Origin: Vesta saturnalis
Lineage: Eukaryota > Arthropoda > Insecta > Coleoptera > Lampyridae
Assembly: GCA_036346205.1 (NCBI GenBank)
Contig: JARFJB010000928.1
Location: 756,001-820,000 of the forward strand
Direction: 5' to 3'
DNA: 64,000 nt
Part shown: one piece after another, positions 21,535 through 32,627 of the stretch
How the letters are laid out: each line of letters opens with the position of its first letter
Position numbering within the stretch: position 1 is the stretch's first letter
Notes under the pieces: model-generated
What the model was told of the DNA's origin: nothing
Database searches by the model: none
The model's input: the letters and a program-made list of their open reading frames with translations, nothing else
Translations under genes and position numbers: made by a program

Positions 21535-23545
21535 TCGCTGGGACCAATCTTCTCTATCTTCTGCCACTCTTCTAATCCATCAAGTTTTGTACATTCCATT
21601 GCGGTATATAAATCCTTAAAGCAATCCTTCCTTGGACGACCTCTACCTCTCTTTCCTTGTATTTTACTTCAAAAGTATTTATTAGGAATTCATCGCGCCA
21701 GAATATTATCTTTCTATCAAACTTAGTTTTCTTCTTTGTAATTTCTTCAATAACGTGCACTCTTCTCCAACTTTATGTAATATTTATAAATTAGCTTTCT
21801 TACCTATCCAACTTGTTTTTGTCATTCTCTTCTACTCCCACACTTCAAATGCTTCCAAACGTTTTACACCCTCTTTTAGCATTGTCGAACTTTCACCACC
21901 ATATAACAATACACCCCACACGAAAATCTTAACGAAAATTTTTCTTACACATACACCCATATAATTGTTTCATTTATGTGTAAAAGGTTGCTTTGCAAAA
22001 GCAAGCGTTCGTCGAATTACTGTACAACATTCATTTTTACGCGTGATGATACTTCCCAGACAGCAGAACTTATCTACGTCATCCACTTTGGTGCTCATAT
22101 TTTCATTTTCTTATTTATTACAAATATTTTTGTTTTAGAAGTATTGATTTTTACACTTACAAGTCTTTTTGTGACTCTGCAGCCAATGCTATATCATCAG
22201 CAAACCTTATGGAGTGTATATGTGTTCCGCTTATCTTTATACCTTTTGTTTTTTGTTTTGGATAAGCTATAAAAAGCTTAATGAACGTACTAAATAAATA
22301 TGGAGATAATGCGCAGTCTTATATTACTCCTCTTCTGGTTTTAGCATTTTTATTACATCCATTTACCTCTATCTCGCTGGTTTGAGTGCCGTATAAATTA
22401 AATATAATCTTTATATCCTTCCAGTGAAGACTGATTTTTTTCATGTTTTTAAGTAAGCATGACCACTCAACATTATCGAAAGCCTTTCTAGGTCTATAAA
22501 AGTAATGTATGTTTTCCTATTCAGCTTCAACCTTCTTTCCACAATTGATCTAAGTTCTAACACTGCTTCTCTTGTTCTTCGTCCAGTTCGGAAATCGAAC
22601 TGACCTTGATCTAATACTCTTTATATATTTAACCTTTTATTCTATTTTTTTATTGTGACTAATAAGATTTTAAAAGCATGGTACAATATTGTATGGTATT
22701 ATTACAGTTCTGTTGCTTATAAAGTCTTGTAGAACCACACCTTTTTCGTAACTCTCTTTGATTTTTCGTATTACCTCTAAATTTTCTTGCAATTCTGCCT
22801 GAATGTCATCTATAGCAGATGCTTTATTTGATTTGAGGTCTTTAAGCGCACTCTCAAATTCATTCTTCATAATTGCCGAACCATTTTCCAGATCGTCAAT
22901 TTCATCTAAATTTTCTACGAGCTGTTCTGAATGATTCAGTGCGTCTTCACCCTTGCATAATTTTTCCAAGTATTCTTTGAACCTACTACATATTTCATCA
23001 TTTTCTATTGATGTTTTTCGATCTATTACTTATTTCATCATTTTATGTTAATGTTTTTCCATCTTTATTCTTTATTACTGCACTCTTTGCTTTACCTGTT
23101 CATTGCAAGGTTTTTATTTTGCTATGCGCTTTATCTGCTGGTCCATTCTTAAAACATTTCTCAATCATTTCAGTTTCTTCCTTCACCCAATTTTTTGATC
23201 CTTCATTTTTCTAAACTTATTTCTTTGGTGGATTGTTTCTAAAATGTTTTCATTCATCCATTGCTTTCTGGGTTCCGTTTTTCGTTTTCCTAGCATGTTG
23301 TCCGTCGTAAATTTTTATTTATTCCTCCATATTTGACCACTCAAGTTTTCTATTTTCGGTTTGTATACCTATATTTATATCTTTTCCATATTTCAAATTT
23401 ATTTCGGTCTTTTAGTTTATCCCTGTTTCATTTTAGTTTATCATTTTCTAATCAACTGTTTACACCTAATATTGCATTTTGCAATAACTAGATTATGGTC
23501 ACCATGTATGTCAGAACCTGGTAACTGTGACTAGTATAACAAATA
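21535..23545 (-). pseudogene. LINE fragment: endonuclease end, reverse transcriptase and C-terminus, decayed
   Basis: On the minus strand from 23545: LPGSDIHGDHNLVIAKCN (end of the APE endonuclease, with the SDH-like motif as GDH), a basic linker, KEYLEKLCKGEDALNHSEQL, ALKDLKSNKASAIDDIQAEL (RT start), LQDFISNRTVIIP, then FDFRTGRRTREAVLELRSIV, KAFDNVEWSCLLKNMKKISL, HSIRFADDIALAAES (FADD encoded at 22193-22204) and a C-terminal RRVHVIEEITKKKTKFDRK segment. Stops and frame changes occur throughout. The N-terminal endonuclease half is found on the same strand at 25722-26240, so this is probably one LINE split by about 2.2 kb. Confidence 0.85.
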
Positions 23546-24753
23546 AAAAAATTGAAATAATTACTTTCTTTCGGAAGACAACTTAAACAGCGAAAGATTG
23601 TCGCTTAAATGAAAAAGGTAGGTTTGCAACACGGTCTTGATCGACAAGGTACATTACTTACGAAACAGTGTAGATAGAGAGCTCTTTTCTTCAGGTAGTA
23701 AGGGATGCTGAGATAATTCCATAGCTATAATTAGTAAGCACCTCATTTGGGCGCCACTCAATATTTACAGGTTAAATAATTAAGATACAACAAAAATTGA
23801 GAAAGTTATACTTTAATACCGCATGTAGCCTTAATAAACTATTCAACAACTGAATTTATTTGTATATTTGTGACACAAAATAATATCTGCTAACAAATTT
23901 CAGCATGAAAGCAAATAAAACAGTACTTAACTTTTCTCGAAGCATGACGATAGTGAATTAATTCCTAATTGACACATAAACTATGCATAACATAAGACCT
24001 ATTTTTACGTAGAATTATTTCAAAATGAAGGATGATTGCAGCTGTATTACTTCAGTGTGATAACTAAGTTTAGTTTAACCTATGTCAACACATATAACTG
24101 AAGTAAGGTTATACACTCAAATGTTCTTATCTTAGAAAATATTAACCGAAGTCAGCTATATACAGTATTAAATAGTATTAAAGCTCCCAAAACAATATTA
24201 GACCAGCTTGACTTTACTGTTCGTAAATCAATTCATCTAATTTGTCCACTTAATTTGCACTAAAAGGATACTTACTTGTTAAGACACTCAAAATAAACTT
24301 AATATATTCTATGAACCAGTTTCTGTCGAGCGCGTCACTTCTTGACGATACCGTAAGAAAATACATTAGGTAAGATAAGATAATTTCCACCTACTTTCAA
24401 TAATGTAAGGTAAACGTAATGTGTGATCATCTCAGGAGAACCAGCATAGACAGTTTATGGCTACTAAAGTAGGCGTAACTAACAGCGTACGTTCTCTTCA
24501 AGATAACGAAAGTGGCATCATCATGTACGCAATTCTCCTCATAGCGTCATTCGACCAAGCTTTCTTCATATGAAATTAAAACCATATATCTTCAACTACA
24601 ACGATACGAAATTTTTTTAACACAAGGGATGGTTTTTCTTATTAGATATAATAAATTAATACAAAAATGTAATACACAGCGAATGCATGCCTTATCCAGG
24701 AAGGCCGGCTTAAAATACATGCACGCTGCAAGATAGACGGAATGGAAATGAGC
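23546..24753. other. Left part of DNA inserted in the LINE; no gene
   Basis: AT-rich DNA between the endonuclease C-terminal half and the foldback element. Some 100 residues of endonuclease expected here are not visible, so a deletion came with the insertion or the missing part is too diverged to see. Confidence 0.4.
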
Positions 24754-25415
24754 GGTGTGGGACGTTTCGCTGCGGCTGGTTCGCCGCGGCCGTTTCGCCG
24801 CAGGGCCAGTTCGCCGCTGGCCGTTTCGGCGCGAGCCATTTCGCCGCCAACATTATTTTATTGCATTCAATTGAACACTAGCACATACCATCTTACATTT
24901 TTACAATTTTAGAGTATTTACGTTCAATCGCCCATAATTACCAATTTCATTAATATAATGTAGGTATTATATGTATTTAATTAATTATTTGACGTATTGT
25001 AGTATTTACATAGAAAATAATAAACATTTCTTTTTCGAAAATATGTATCTTTATTTGGAATGGGCATATTATGAACTCATTTATATATTACAATTTATAG
25101 ATATTAAAAAAACTAATAATATAAACGAACTAAAACAACATTTTATATAGTGTGTTAATTCCGTCTCTAATAAATTCATATTTACAACGCAATTCGTAGT
25201 GTTTTCTCAAAAAAAGAGATCGAGGATGCGAGGTCCATTTTTTCATACGAGCTATAGTTTACGAGATTCCCTATTAAAACATCGAAATTTGGCCACCCTG
25301 TACTTTTGTCGGCGGAACGGCCGGGCCGAAACAGCCAGCGGCGAATTGGCCCTGCGGCGAAACGGCCGTGGCGAAACAGCCGCGGCGATCCGGCCGCGGC
25401 GAAACGTCCTACACC
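24754..25415. mobile_element. Foldback-like element with tandem TTCGCCGC units in inverted GC-rich ends
   Basis: Left end from 24754 reads GGTGTGGGACGTTTC. The complement of the right end (25415 to 25401) reads GGTGTAGGACGTTTC, one mismatch. Inside, both ends carry five to seven tandem units of 13-16 bases of the type TTCGCCGCGGCCGT. One longer variant unit (GCAGGGCCA) stands at the corresponding place in both arms. Arms span about 24754-24850 and 25308-25415 and enclose about 455 bases of AT-rich DNA without an ORF. GGAAATGAGC before the left end and GGAAATAAGC one base after the right end could be an imperfect 9-10 base target duplication. Long inverted ends built of tandem units are typical of foldback/Mutator-like non-autonomous elements; assignment is inference. 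Confidence 0.78.
25290..25304 (-). repeat. Isolated mariner-type terminus
   Basis: TTTGGCCACCCTGTA reads on the minus strand as TACAGGGTGGCCAAA. It shares TACAGGGTGGCCAA with the mariner-like element at 28442. It lies just inside the right arm of the foldback element. No mate was found nearby. Confidence 0.5.
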
Positions 25416-25721
25416 CGGAAATAAGCTCAGGTTCGCCTTGGGCGTAAAACAAAATTGATGTGGGTAAATACCCATTATAGACGATACAAATATATACACG
25501 GGTATTCGAGTTATATACACTAAGGAGAAAATATCTACATATCCACCAAAATTTAATTATTGAAAGAAAAAGAGACAGTTGGCACGTTACACTAGATGTA
25601 ATTTGACTACGATATATTTCTTTGACTAGAATGTAATCTATTTGATACCTTCTTGTATCTACTAGTGCTTTCCAGGTACATATTCTTCATTTAGGAACTT
25701 GTGAAGAAGTGTTTGATACTA
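25416..25721. other. AT-rich spacer between foldback element and LINE endonuclease
   Basis: No coding signal on either strand. It completes the DNA inserted between the two LINE halves. Confidence 0.4.
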
Positions 25722-26240
25722 TCAAGTTATGTTGCTGGCGAAAATCTTGATGTACTCATTATTTCATCCATCGTATCGTACAGTTCTTCTACCTCCTCAT
25801 AGCTACTACTTGTTGTAGAAAAGTATACATGTATTATTACTATTATAACTGATGTTGTTTTAAGCTTAACCACCAGCATTCTAACACTTATGGGAATTGT
25901 GTTTATAACACTATTAACCAAATTCTTCTTCTCTGGAATTATTGCAACTCCATTTCTGCCTCCTATCCCATTAACGCCATGTATAAACGTATAGGAGTCG
26001 CTATTAAAATCGTGACAACTTGACCATCTTGTTTCCTAAATACCGAGACTATTTACATCTGTTTTCTGCATTACATTTTTTAATTCTTCAAATCTTCCAC
26101 TTTTTAATACAAATCTAACATTCCAAGTGTCTACTGATATATTCTGAGCAATTTTTGGGGAAAGGGGTGTTTTGAGATGACGACCTGAGAAGCCTCCACC
26201 CTTCTCATGTCAGACCTTGGGCTCATAAAACCATGGTCGG
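25722..26240 (-). pseudogene. LINE APE endonuclease N-terminal half
   Basis: Minus-strand reading: ISVDTWNVRFVLKSGRFEEL, NVMQKTDVNSLGI, a stop, ETRWSSCHDFNSDSYTFIHG, GIGGRNGVAIIPEKK, SVINTIPISVRMLVVKLKTT and VIIVIIHVYFSTTSSSYEEV. These are the first endonuclease blocks of a LINE: TWNVR, the catalytic-Glu ETRW, and the VYxPTT-like strand. The upstream part to about 26300 probably includes 5' untranslated sequence. The rest of the LINE follows on the same strand at 23545-21535. Confidence 0.8.
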
Positions 26241-28035
26241 TAACATCGTTGCTAAACGTGGGTTAGTCCGCCTTTAGGACCGATTTCTAAATCCTTGTAG
26301 AAGACGGTGTACATCATATCATTTATAATCATTTATCCCGATGTTTTCCGGTTCTTACTTTATTTCTAGCGGCTGCTTATTCGTTAAATTAAATCATTTT
26401 CTTATACTACAGCTAATCCCTACATCTAGAAGTGGGTGGACGCTCCTGGTAGTTTTCGGTATAAACCCTAGGCTTGGGACACAACAACACCCAAAAGATA
26501 TGTGTTTTAATTATTTAATGAGTTAGTATATAAATTTGATAATTCTACTTTAATTGAAGCCATATCGTGGTCGGCCAAACTGAAATTCAGATCTGAAAGG
26601 CACCATTAAGGAACCTTCAGTGGCGAAATCTAAAAAAAACTGAGGTAAGGTACAAAATCCTTATTGAACGTCGACCATACATCCTAAACATTGCACCAGC
26701 TCTTACACATTCTTACCTTTTCACAATATAATTTATTTGAATCAATATCACTATTCAAATAAGTTGGTGTACTAGAGTATCCAACTTCTACTCAGAACTG
26801 TCGTTTTTGCATTAGTAAGTTATCTGATTTTCATACTTTCTAACACTATTACTTTTGGTTTACCTATTTGCAATTTCGGGGGCCTCCTAACCTCTAATTT
26901 TCGTTCTCAATTATTACGAATTGTTACGAAAACTCTGAACATCTATTACTACATTAATAAAGTATTGCGAAAGTAGTTTTATTTATTAATAAACGAATTT
27001 CAGTAAATGCACTGAATTGTACGTTTCAATATTACTAGTTCATCTTCAACATTAACATCAAGGGATTTAAAAGCGATCATTTATTATTATTTAGAAAATA
27101 TTGGTTATATTTTTATGTTACTGAATTGTTATTACTATCAATATCTTATAAAAAGTGATATAGCAAGAAAAACAGCGGATTTGAATATAAATTCAATATC
27201 GATAAAAAATATTAATGAGATACTGAAGCCAATATGTTGAGCTGTTCTATATGTATCCTTTACGCGCTCACTACTTAGCTTGCCGCGAAAACACACTTTG
27301 ATTAAAACGGAGGTTTTCGGTGTTCAAGCAGTTATGATCTAATAAATTTTATAACATGGTATACATAATAAAGTGAAATATCTCAAACGGGTGCTTTATT
27401 GAAACAATCATAATTTCAAAATTGTGGCAACGTAAATAATGTACTTCCATTCAACATTATACACTATTATCTTTCCATCTTTACACAATTCAGTTTTAAA
27501 CTGCTTATTCTTTGTTTTGCATATTATACAATTGATAATATAAATAGAATGAGAAAAAGATTTCCCATTTATCCAATTGAAAGGCTTCTGAGTCACCGAC
27601 AGGTAATAGAGCCTAACAAAGTAGATCTACTTATAAAGCATTACGTAACCGAAGACGCTTTTCAAAAGAAATTATGAGCCATCAAGCTAATTTGATTGAG
27701 CGTTGAGCATATATAAATTAAATTCATTAAACTACTATTAGGAAAAATTTAACTGAATTTTCCAGGAGAGCGAAATCAGAAAATTGAATTAATACTGATT
27801 TATCGGGTGCAATAAAATAATCGCGCGCCATTATAACTACAAATATAGTTGAATTATATTCAATAAACCTAATTTTTGTATCTATTGGAAAAGGGTATGC
27901 TTTGTTAGGATGTGTATGCTGGTTAGGATCAATGCGCCTCACATTAAAATTTGATACCGAATGTTGGACTTAGATCCATCTAGTAATAATTTAAATACAC
28001 TTTTTAAAAGAAAATAAACCTTTTTTAGTTTTTTC
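26241..28035. other. Unassigned AT-rich DNA
   Basis: Apart from about 60 bases of likely LINE 5' sequence at the left, nothing is recognised. Confidence 0.4.
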
Positions 28036-29268
28036 AGTTGAGAAACATGTAGCAAAGCTTTGGCTAGTCTGAATTTCACTCCTTGAGTACTCACATTTTT
28101 GAGTATTTGTGTTATATTAGAGATGCAGATGAATGTTGCTTATGGAGTACTCCGGTATGCACAGTCTGACAAACTATTTCTAATAATCGATTTACTCGTT
28201 TTAGTTTTCTTTCTTTCTGTTCTTTCATAGGGATTTGTCTACCTGGGATTTGGAGAGTGCTTCAAGGCAACATTCGGTTTAACATATATACCTACATGTT
28301 TATTATTTATCTAGTACTGGGTACTAATAAACCGGTTATGATTATTATTATTATTATTAAAAAATAAACCATTAAGAAATTCTTAACATTTGCAACCGTT
28401 TAAGTTCAAAATATATTCGAGCATAATATTTCCCAATATATGTACAGGGTGGCCAACTAAGAATGCGAGGTACTGTATCTGGGAAACTATGCATCCTAGA
28501 GGCTTGTGCAAAAAAAAGTTATACTAAAAAGGGCCCATACAAAAACCTGGAAAATATTTTCAAGTTTCTGAAATGGCCGCTAGGGGGCGTAACTACAATC
28601 TTGAATCTAAAAAAGTGATGTTTCTGTGAATTCTGCTATATTAACCAAATAAAAAAATAACTGATCTTTAAAGTCGAGGATAATCTGAACTTTTTTTGTT
28701 TGGCACTTTTTCACGTATGTCTAAAAATAAAGTGGTGGGGGTATTCAAAAGTTTCCTTAAATAACCCTCTGTATCTTCGAAACGGCTAAGCCGATTTTAA
28801 CAAGCTTGGGCGCGTTGAAATGAGCTATTCTTGGGCTACAAAAGTTATAGTATTTGAAGTTTTTTTAGTTCCACATGTCGTCGCTAGAGGGATTTGTTCG
28901 ACTTTCCGACAGAAACTGTTAATTTTCACAAAAAAATTAAGTGCATTGTTATGACTTGTTTTCATGAACAAGTAGCTAAATGATGCCTAAACAAGCTCGC
29001 GAAAACTGCATCTCGATATCTTGTTCCTAACCTAAAATATCGGCCAAAGAAAACTTTATACGAAAATCCCCTAAATTTTTATTTTTTTTTAAACTATATC
29101 TTTCTGGAATGGTTTCTATTACGTAATAAGTTGTGGCCCTAAAAAGGACCGATTTAAAAAAGGAAGGTTTTTAATGCCCCCGTAAATGCTCGAAATGCTG
29201 ACCATCACGCTCTATGCATTTCTGAAGCCTCTCATGACTAGACAAAACTGCAGCTACAATTTCGGCTC
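28036..29268 (+). repeat. Left arm of large inverted repeat
   Basis: Pairs with 30578-31782 in reverse orientation. From the outside inward the arm contains AGTTGAGAAACATG, a LINE-like tail (TAGTACTGGGTACTAATAAACC, then (ATT)n), a TATATGTACAGGGTGGCCAA mariner-type terminus at about 28438, non-coding DNA, and the 3' coding end of the transposase. Differences between arms are substitutions and small indels. Confidence 0.93.
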
Positions 29269-30291
29269 TCGGTATGTTACGTATTGCGTTACGAATCCGG
29301 TTTTTCATATCTTCTCTAGTAGTAGGTTGAGTCCGAAACACGATGTCTCTTAAGCACCCCCATAAATAAAAATCGAGGCAAGTTGAGTCTAACGATCGCG
29401 GAGGCCATGGAAACAGACTTCCTCTTCCAATCCACCGCTGTTGAAATACCGCATTAATATGCTCTCGCACATTAATAGCAAAATGTGCTGGGCAACCATC
29501 CAACTGCAAAATAATTTTGCCTTGTTTCCAGAGGCACATCTTTCAACAACAACGGTAATTGGTTGGCCAAAAAGTCAAGAAATACATTGCCATTTAGGGG
29601 TTGCTCGAAAAAATATGGCCCAATAATTCTGCCTACCAGTATACCACACCATACATTTAAACTCCAACGCCCTTGGCGCTGAACTTCACGCAACCAATGG
29701 GGATTTTCTGCAGACCAATAATGCATATTGTGCAGTTTGACTCTCCCGTCACTACTGAAGGTGGCTTCATCGGTCCAAAGAATTTGAAATAAAAATTCTC
29801 TATTTTCGCGTATCATGCCTAACATCCAATGGCAATAGTCTAACATTCGATCAAAATCTTCCCCTTTCAGGCCTGATGCAAAACGACATGATATGGGTGC
29901 ATTCTTAAAGTAATTAAAAAACGTTTAAACGAATACCTATACATTTTGATGGCCATTAGAACTTACCTATGGTCATTCAAAATATTTTGAACCGTTGTCC
30001 GTGATATACCCAACTCAGTGGATAACGCTCTTGCGCTAACATGAGGATTTCCTTCAATATAGCCCAGTACACGGTTAATATTTTCTTGTGTTCTTCCAAT
30101 TCTTTGCCGTTGAAACGTAGGCCTAAAACTACCATTGGCTCGTACTCGCCACTAATCGGGGAAAAAATTACATCGCAAGGACGTCGATTTGGATATCGAG
30201 CCGCGTAAACTCTTTTAGCTACTGCGGCATTCTGAAGACATTCAAAATAAACCGCAAGCATATCAACAGCTTCATTATTCGTAAAACGCAT
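29171..30291 (-). pseudogene. Mariner-like (DD41D-type) transposase with apparent intron and frameshifts
   Basis: The start is the ATG of MRFTNNEAVDMLAVYFECLQ at 30291, an N-terminal helix-turn-helix region ending in YAARYPNRRP. The frame then shifts. A GTAAGT donor at 29966 and an AG acceptor ending at 29904 would remove a 63-base intron before NAPISCRFASGLKGEDFDRM. The core follows: LFQILWTDEATFSSDG (first Asp), MHYWSAENPHWLREVQRQGR, NVWCGILVGRIIGPYFFE, then a one-base frameshift near 29520, ILQLDGCPAHF (second Asp), RWIGRGS, CLDFYLWGCLRD (third Asp) and a C-terminus HFEHLRGH with stop at 29171. Counting between the second and third Asp gives 41 residues, as in the DD41D mariner group. The element lies in the loop of the large inverted repeat, its 3' end in the left arm. 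Confidence 0.87.
29904..29966 (-). other. Apparent 63-base intron of the mariner-like transposase
   Basis: Donor GTAAGT, acceptor TTTAAG. Removal joins QNILNDH to the CRFASGLKGEDF block. It is short but within the range of insect introns. Confirmation needs a transcript or an intact relative. Confidence 0.5.
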
Positions 30292-30577
30292 TTTGAAAGC
30301 ACAAAAATTTCTCAAAGTAACGCGAAGGTATTGACAACTATTGACAATTTGAAGATTATGTATATTTTGTTTAGGTATCTGTTTCCATTGCCTGCTTCTA
30401 TTAATTGTATTTTTCGTACATATCCATAGTGAATATGCATTTAAACAAACAAAAAGTAAGCCTTTCTTATAACTTTTAGCATTCCTTACTTGCCCGTAGT
30501 AATTTCAAAAAGGGTCATTTTATTCTGGTGTATAAATTTACAAACATTTAAAATCGCAATTTCTAGGTAACCTATTC

Positions 30578-31782
30578 AGAGCCGAAATTGAAGCTGCAGT
30601 TTTATTTAGTCATGAGAGGCTTCAGCAATGCATAGAGCGAGATGGTCAGCATTTCGAGCATTTACGGGGGCATTAAAAACCTTCCTCCTTTAAATCGGTT
30701 CTTTTTAGGGTCATAACTTACATAATAGAAACAATTCCAGAAAGATATAGTAAAAAAAAAAAATTTAAGGGATTTTCGTATAAAGTTTTCTTTGGCCGAT
30801 ATTTTAGGTTAGGAACAAGATATCGACATGCGGTTTTCACGAGCTTGTTTAGGCATCATTTAGATACTTGCTCATGAAAAACAAAGTCATACCAATGCAT
30901 TTAATTTTTTTGCGAAAATTAACCATTTCTGTCGGAATGTCGAACAAAGCCCTCTAGCGACGACATGTAAAACTAACAAAACTTAAAATATTATAACATT
31001 TGTAGAACAAGAATAGCTCATTTCAACGAGCCCAATTTTTTTAAAATCCGCTTAGCCGTTTCGAAGATACAGGGGGTTATTCAAGGAAACCTTTGAATAC
31101 CCTCCACCACTTTATTTTTAGACATACGTCAAAAAGTGCTAAACAAAAAAAGTTTAGATTATCCTCGACTTTAAAGATTAGTTATTTTTTTATTAGGTCA
31201 ATATAGCAGAATTCACAAAAACATCACTTTATTAGATTCAAGATTGCAGTTACGCCCCCTAGCGGCCATTTCAGAAACTTGAAAATATTTTCCAGGTTTT
31301 TGTATTGGCCGTTTTAGTCTACGATGGATAGTTTCCCAGATACAGTACCTCGCATTCTTAGTTGGCCACCCTGTACATATACTGGAAAATATTATGCTCG
31401 AATATATTTTGAACTTAAACGGTTGCAAATGTTAAGAATCTCGTAATGGTTTATTTTTTAATAATAATAATAATCATAACCGCTTTATTAGTACCCAGTA
31501 CTAAATAAATAATAAACATGTAGGTATACCATATGTTAAACCGAATCTTGCCTTGAAGCACTCTCAAAATCCCAGGTAAACAAATCCCTATGAAAGAGCA
31601 GAAAGAAAGAAAACTAAAACGAGTAAATCAATTATTAGAAGTAGTTTGTCACACTGTGCATACCGGAGTACTCCATAAGCAATATACATCTGCGTCTCTA
31701 ATATAACACAAATACTCAAAGATGTGGGTACTCAAGGAGTGAAACTCAGATTAGCCAAAGCTTTGCTGCATGTTTCTCAACT
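30578..31782 (-). repeat. Right arm of large inverted repeat
   Basis: Reverse complement of 28036-29268. It ends with CATGTTTCTCAACT, the complement of the left start. Just inside, CCACCCTGTACATATA mirrors the left mariner terminus, and (TAATAA)n mirrors the (ATT)n tail. Confidence 0.93.
30580..30676 (+). pseudogene. Inverted duplicate of the transposase C-terminus
   Basis: The plus strand reads RAEIEAAVLFSHERLQQCIE then RDGQHFEHLRGH and a TAA stop at 30674-30676. The left-arm copy reads RAEIVAAVLSSHERLQKCIE. About 32 codons are duplicated in opposite orientation with a handful of changes, so the inversion breakpoint lies inside coding sequence. Confidence 0.88.
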
Positions 31783-32389
31783 CACCCCTGACCCATGCAA
31801 GGTATGGGTCAGTTTATTACGTCTCACTTCGCTTGCATTTAGTACATTGCAGCCAACTTTGGTTTTTACAGTCATTGTTTGCATCCTACTTGGAAAATCG
31901 TAATCTACAGGTCACTTATTACAATATTAATAAAAAAAAAGGAAATAAAGAAAGGGGAAAGTAAAGTAACGGGAACTTACCTTGCAACTTAATAGGAAGC
32001 TACAGGTGACGACGATACTCACAAAGGCCGACTAACTTCTGCCGTGAGGGGGTGGTCCAATTTGCCGATAGATCTTACGTTAGCTACAAAAAAAAGAGAA
32101 AATAAAGGGACTAAATACGGTAGGGCGCCAGCGAAATCGTTGGAGTAATGAGATAATATTGGATTTACTTCCGCGATATAATATACAGTGGTAGCTTCAG
32201 AAGATAAATTGCTCCCGAATTTCCGCCATATGAAACAAATTTTATTTAGATAGATAAATTTAACGCTAAATATAAAAGTAATTTTCGGTATCTATCGAAG
32301 AGATCAAGTGGATGAAGTCAGGGCGCCTGTATTCAAAACAGCAGAGAATTACAAGGGTACTCGAACATTCATTTGTAACATTTGTATAT
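31783..32389. other. Unassigned AT-rich DNA
   Basis: Nothing recognised between the inverted repeat and the second piggyBac relic. Confidence 0.4.
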
Positions 32390-32427
32390 TTAACCCTCCG
32401 ATGGCGGAAATGGGTCAAAAATAACCC
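32390..32427 (-). repeat. Putative 3' terminus of second piggyBac element
   Basis: TTAA at 32390-32393 is followed by CCCTCCGATGGCGG and, at 32412-32427, the near-palindrome GGGTCAAAAATAACCC. A CCC start after TTAA and a subterminal GGGTCAAAAATGACCC-like palindrome are known from many animal piggyBac elements. It lies 200 bases beyond the transposase stop, where a 3' end is expected. Confidence 0.72.
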
Positions 32428-32627
32428 TTCTCAGAACTGAATTGTTTTGAAATTACTGAGGAGTGATGGAGTGTTAGAAATAATGAAGTAGTTGTTTGCG
32501 AACTAATTTATTCTTAATGTAACTAAGATATTATAAATAGTAAAAAGATAAACGCAAATAACCCATAACCCAGTATAAAGTAGAACATAATAATTAAATT
32601 ACATTTTCTGTTTATCACTACTTACAT

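Noticed and set aside
24642..25520. Short Arg/Ala/Gly-rich open frames over the foldback ends
   Set aside because: They arise from GC-rich TTCGCCGC repeats in the arms and have no start context or homology.
28441..31380. A simple mariner element with unusually long terminal repeats
   Set aside because: The arms also match over about 400 bases outside the termini and inside the transposase coding end, which calls for an inverted duplication.
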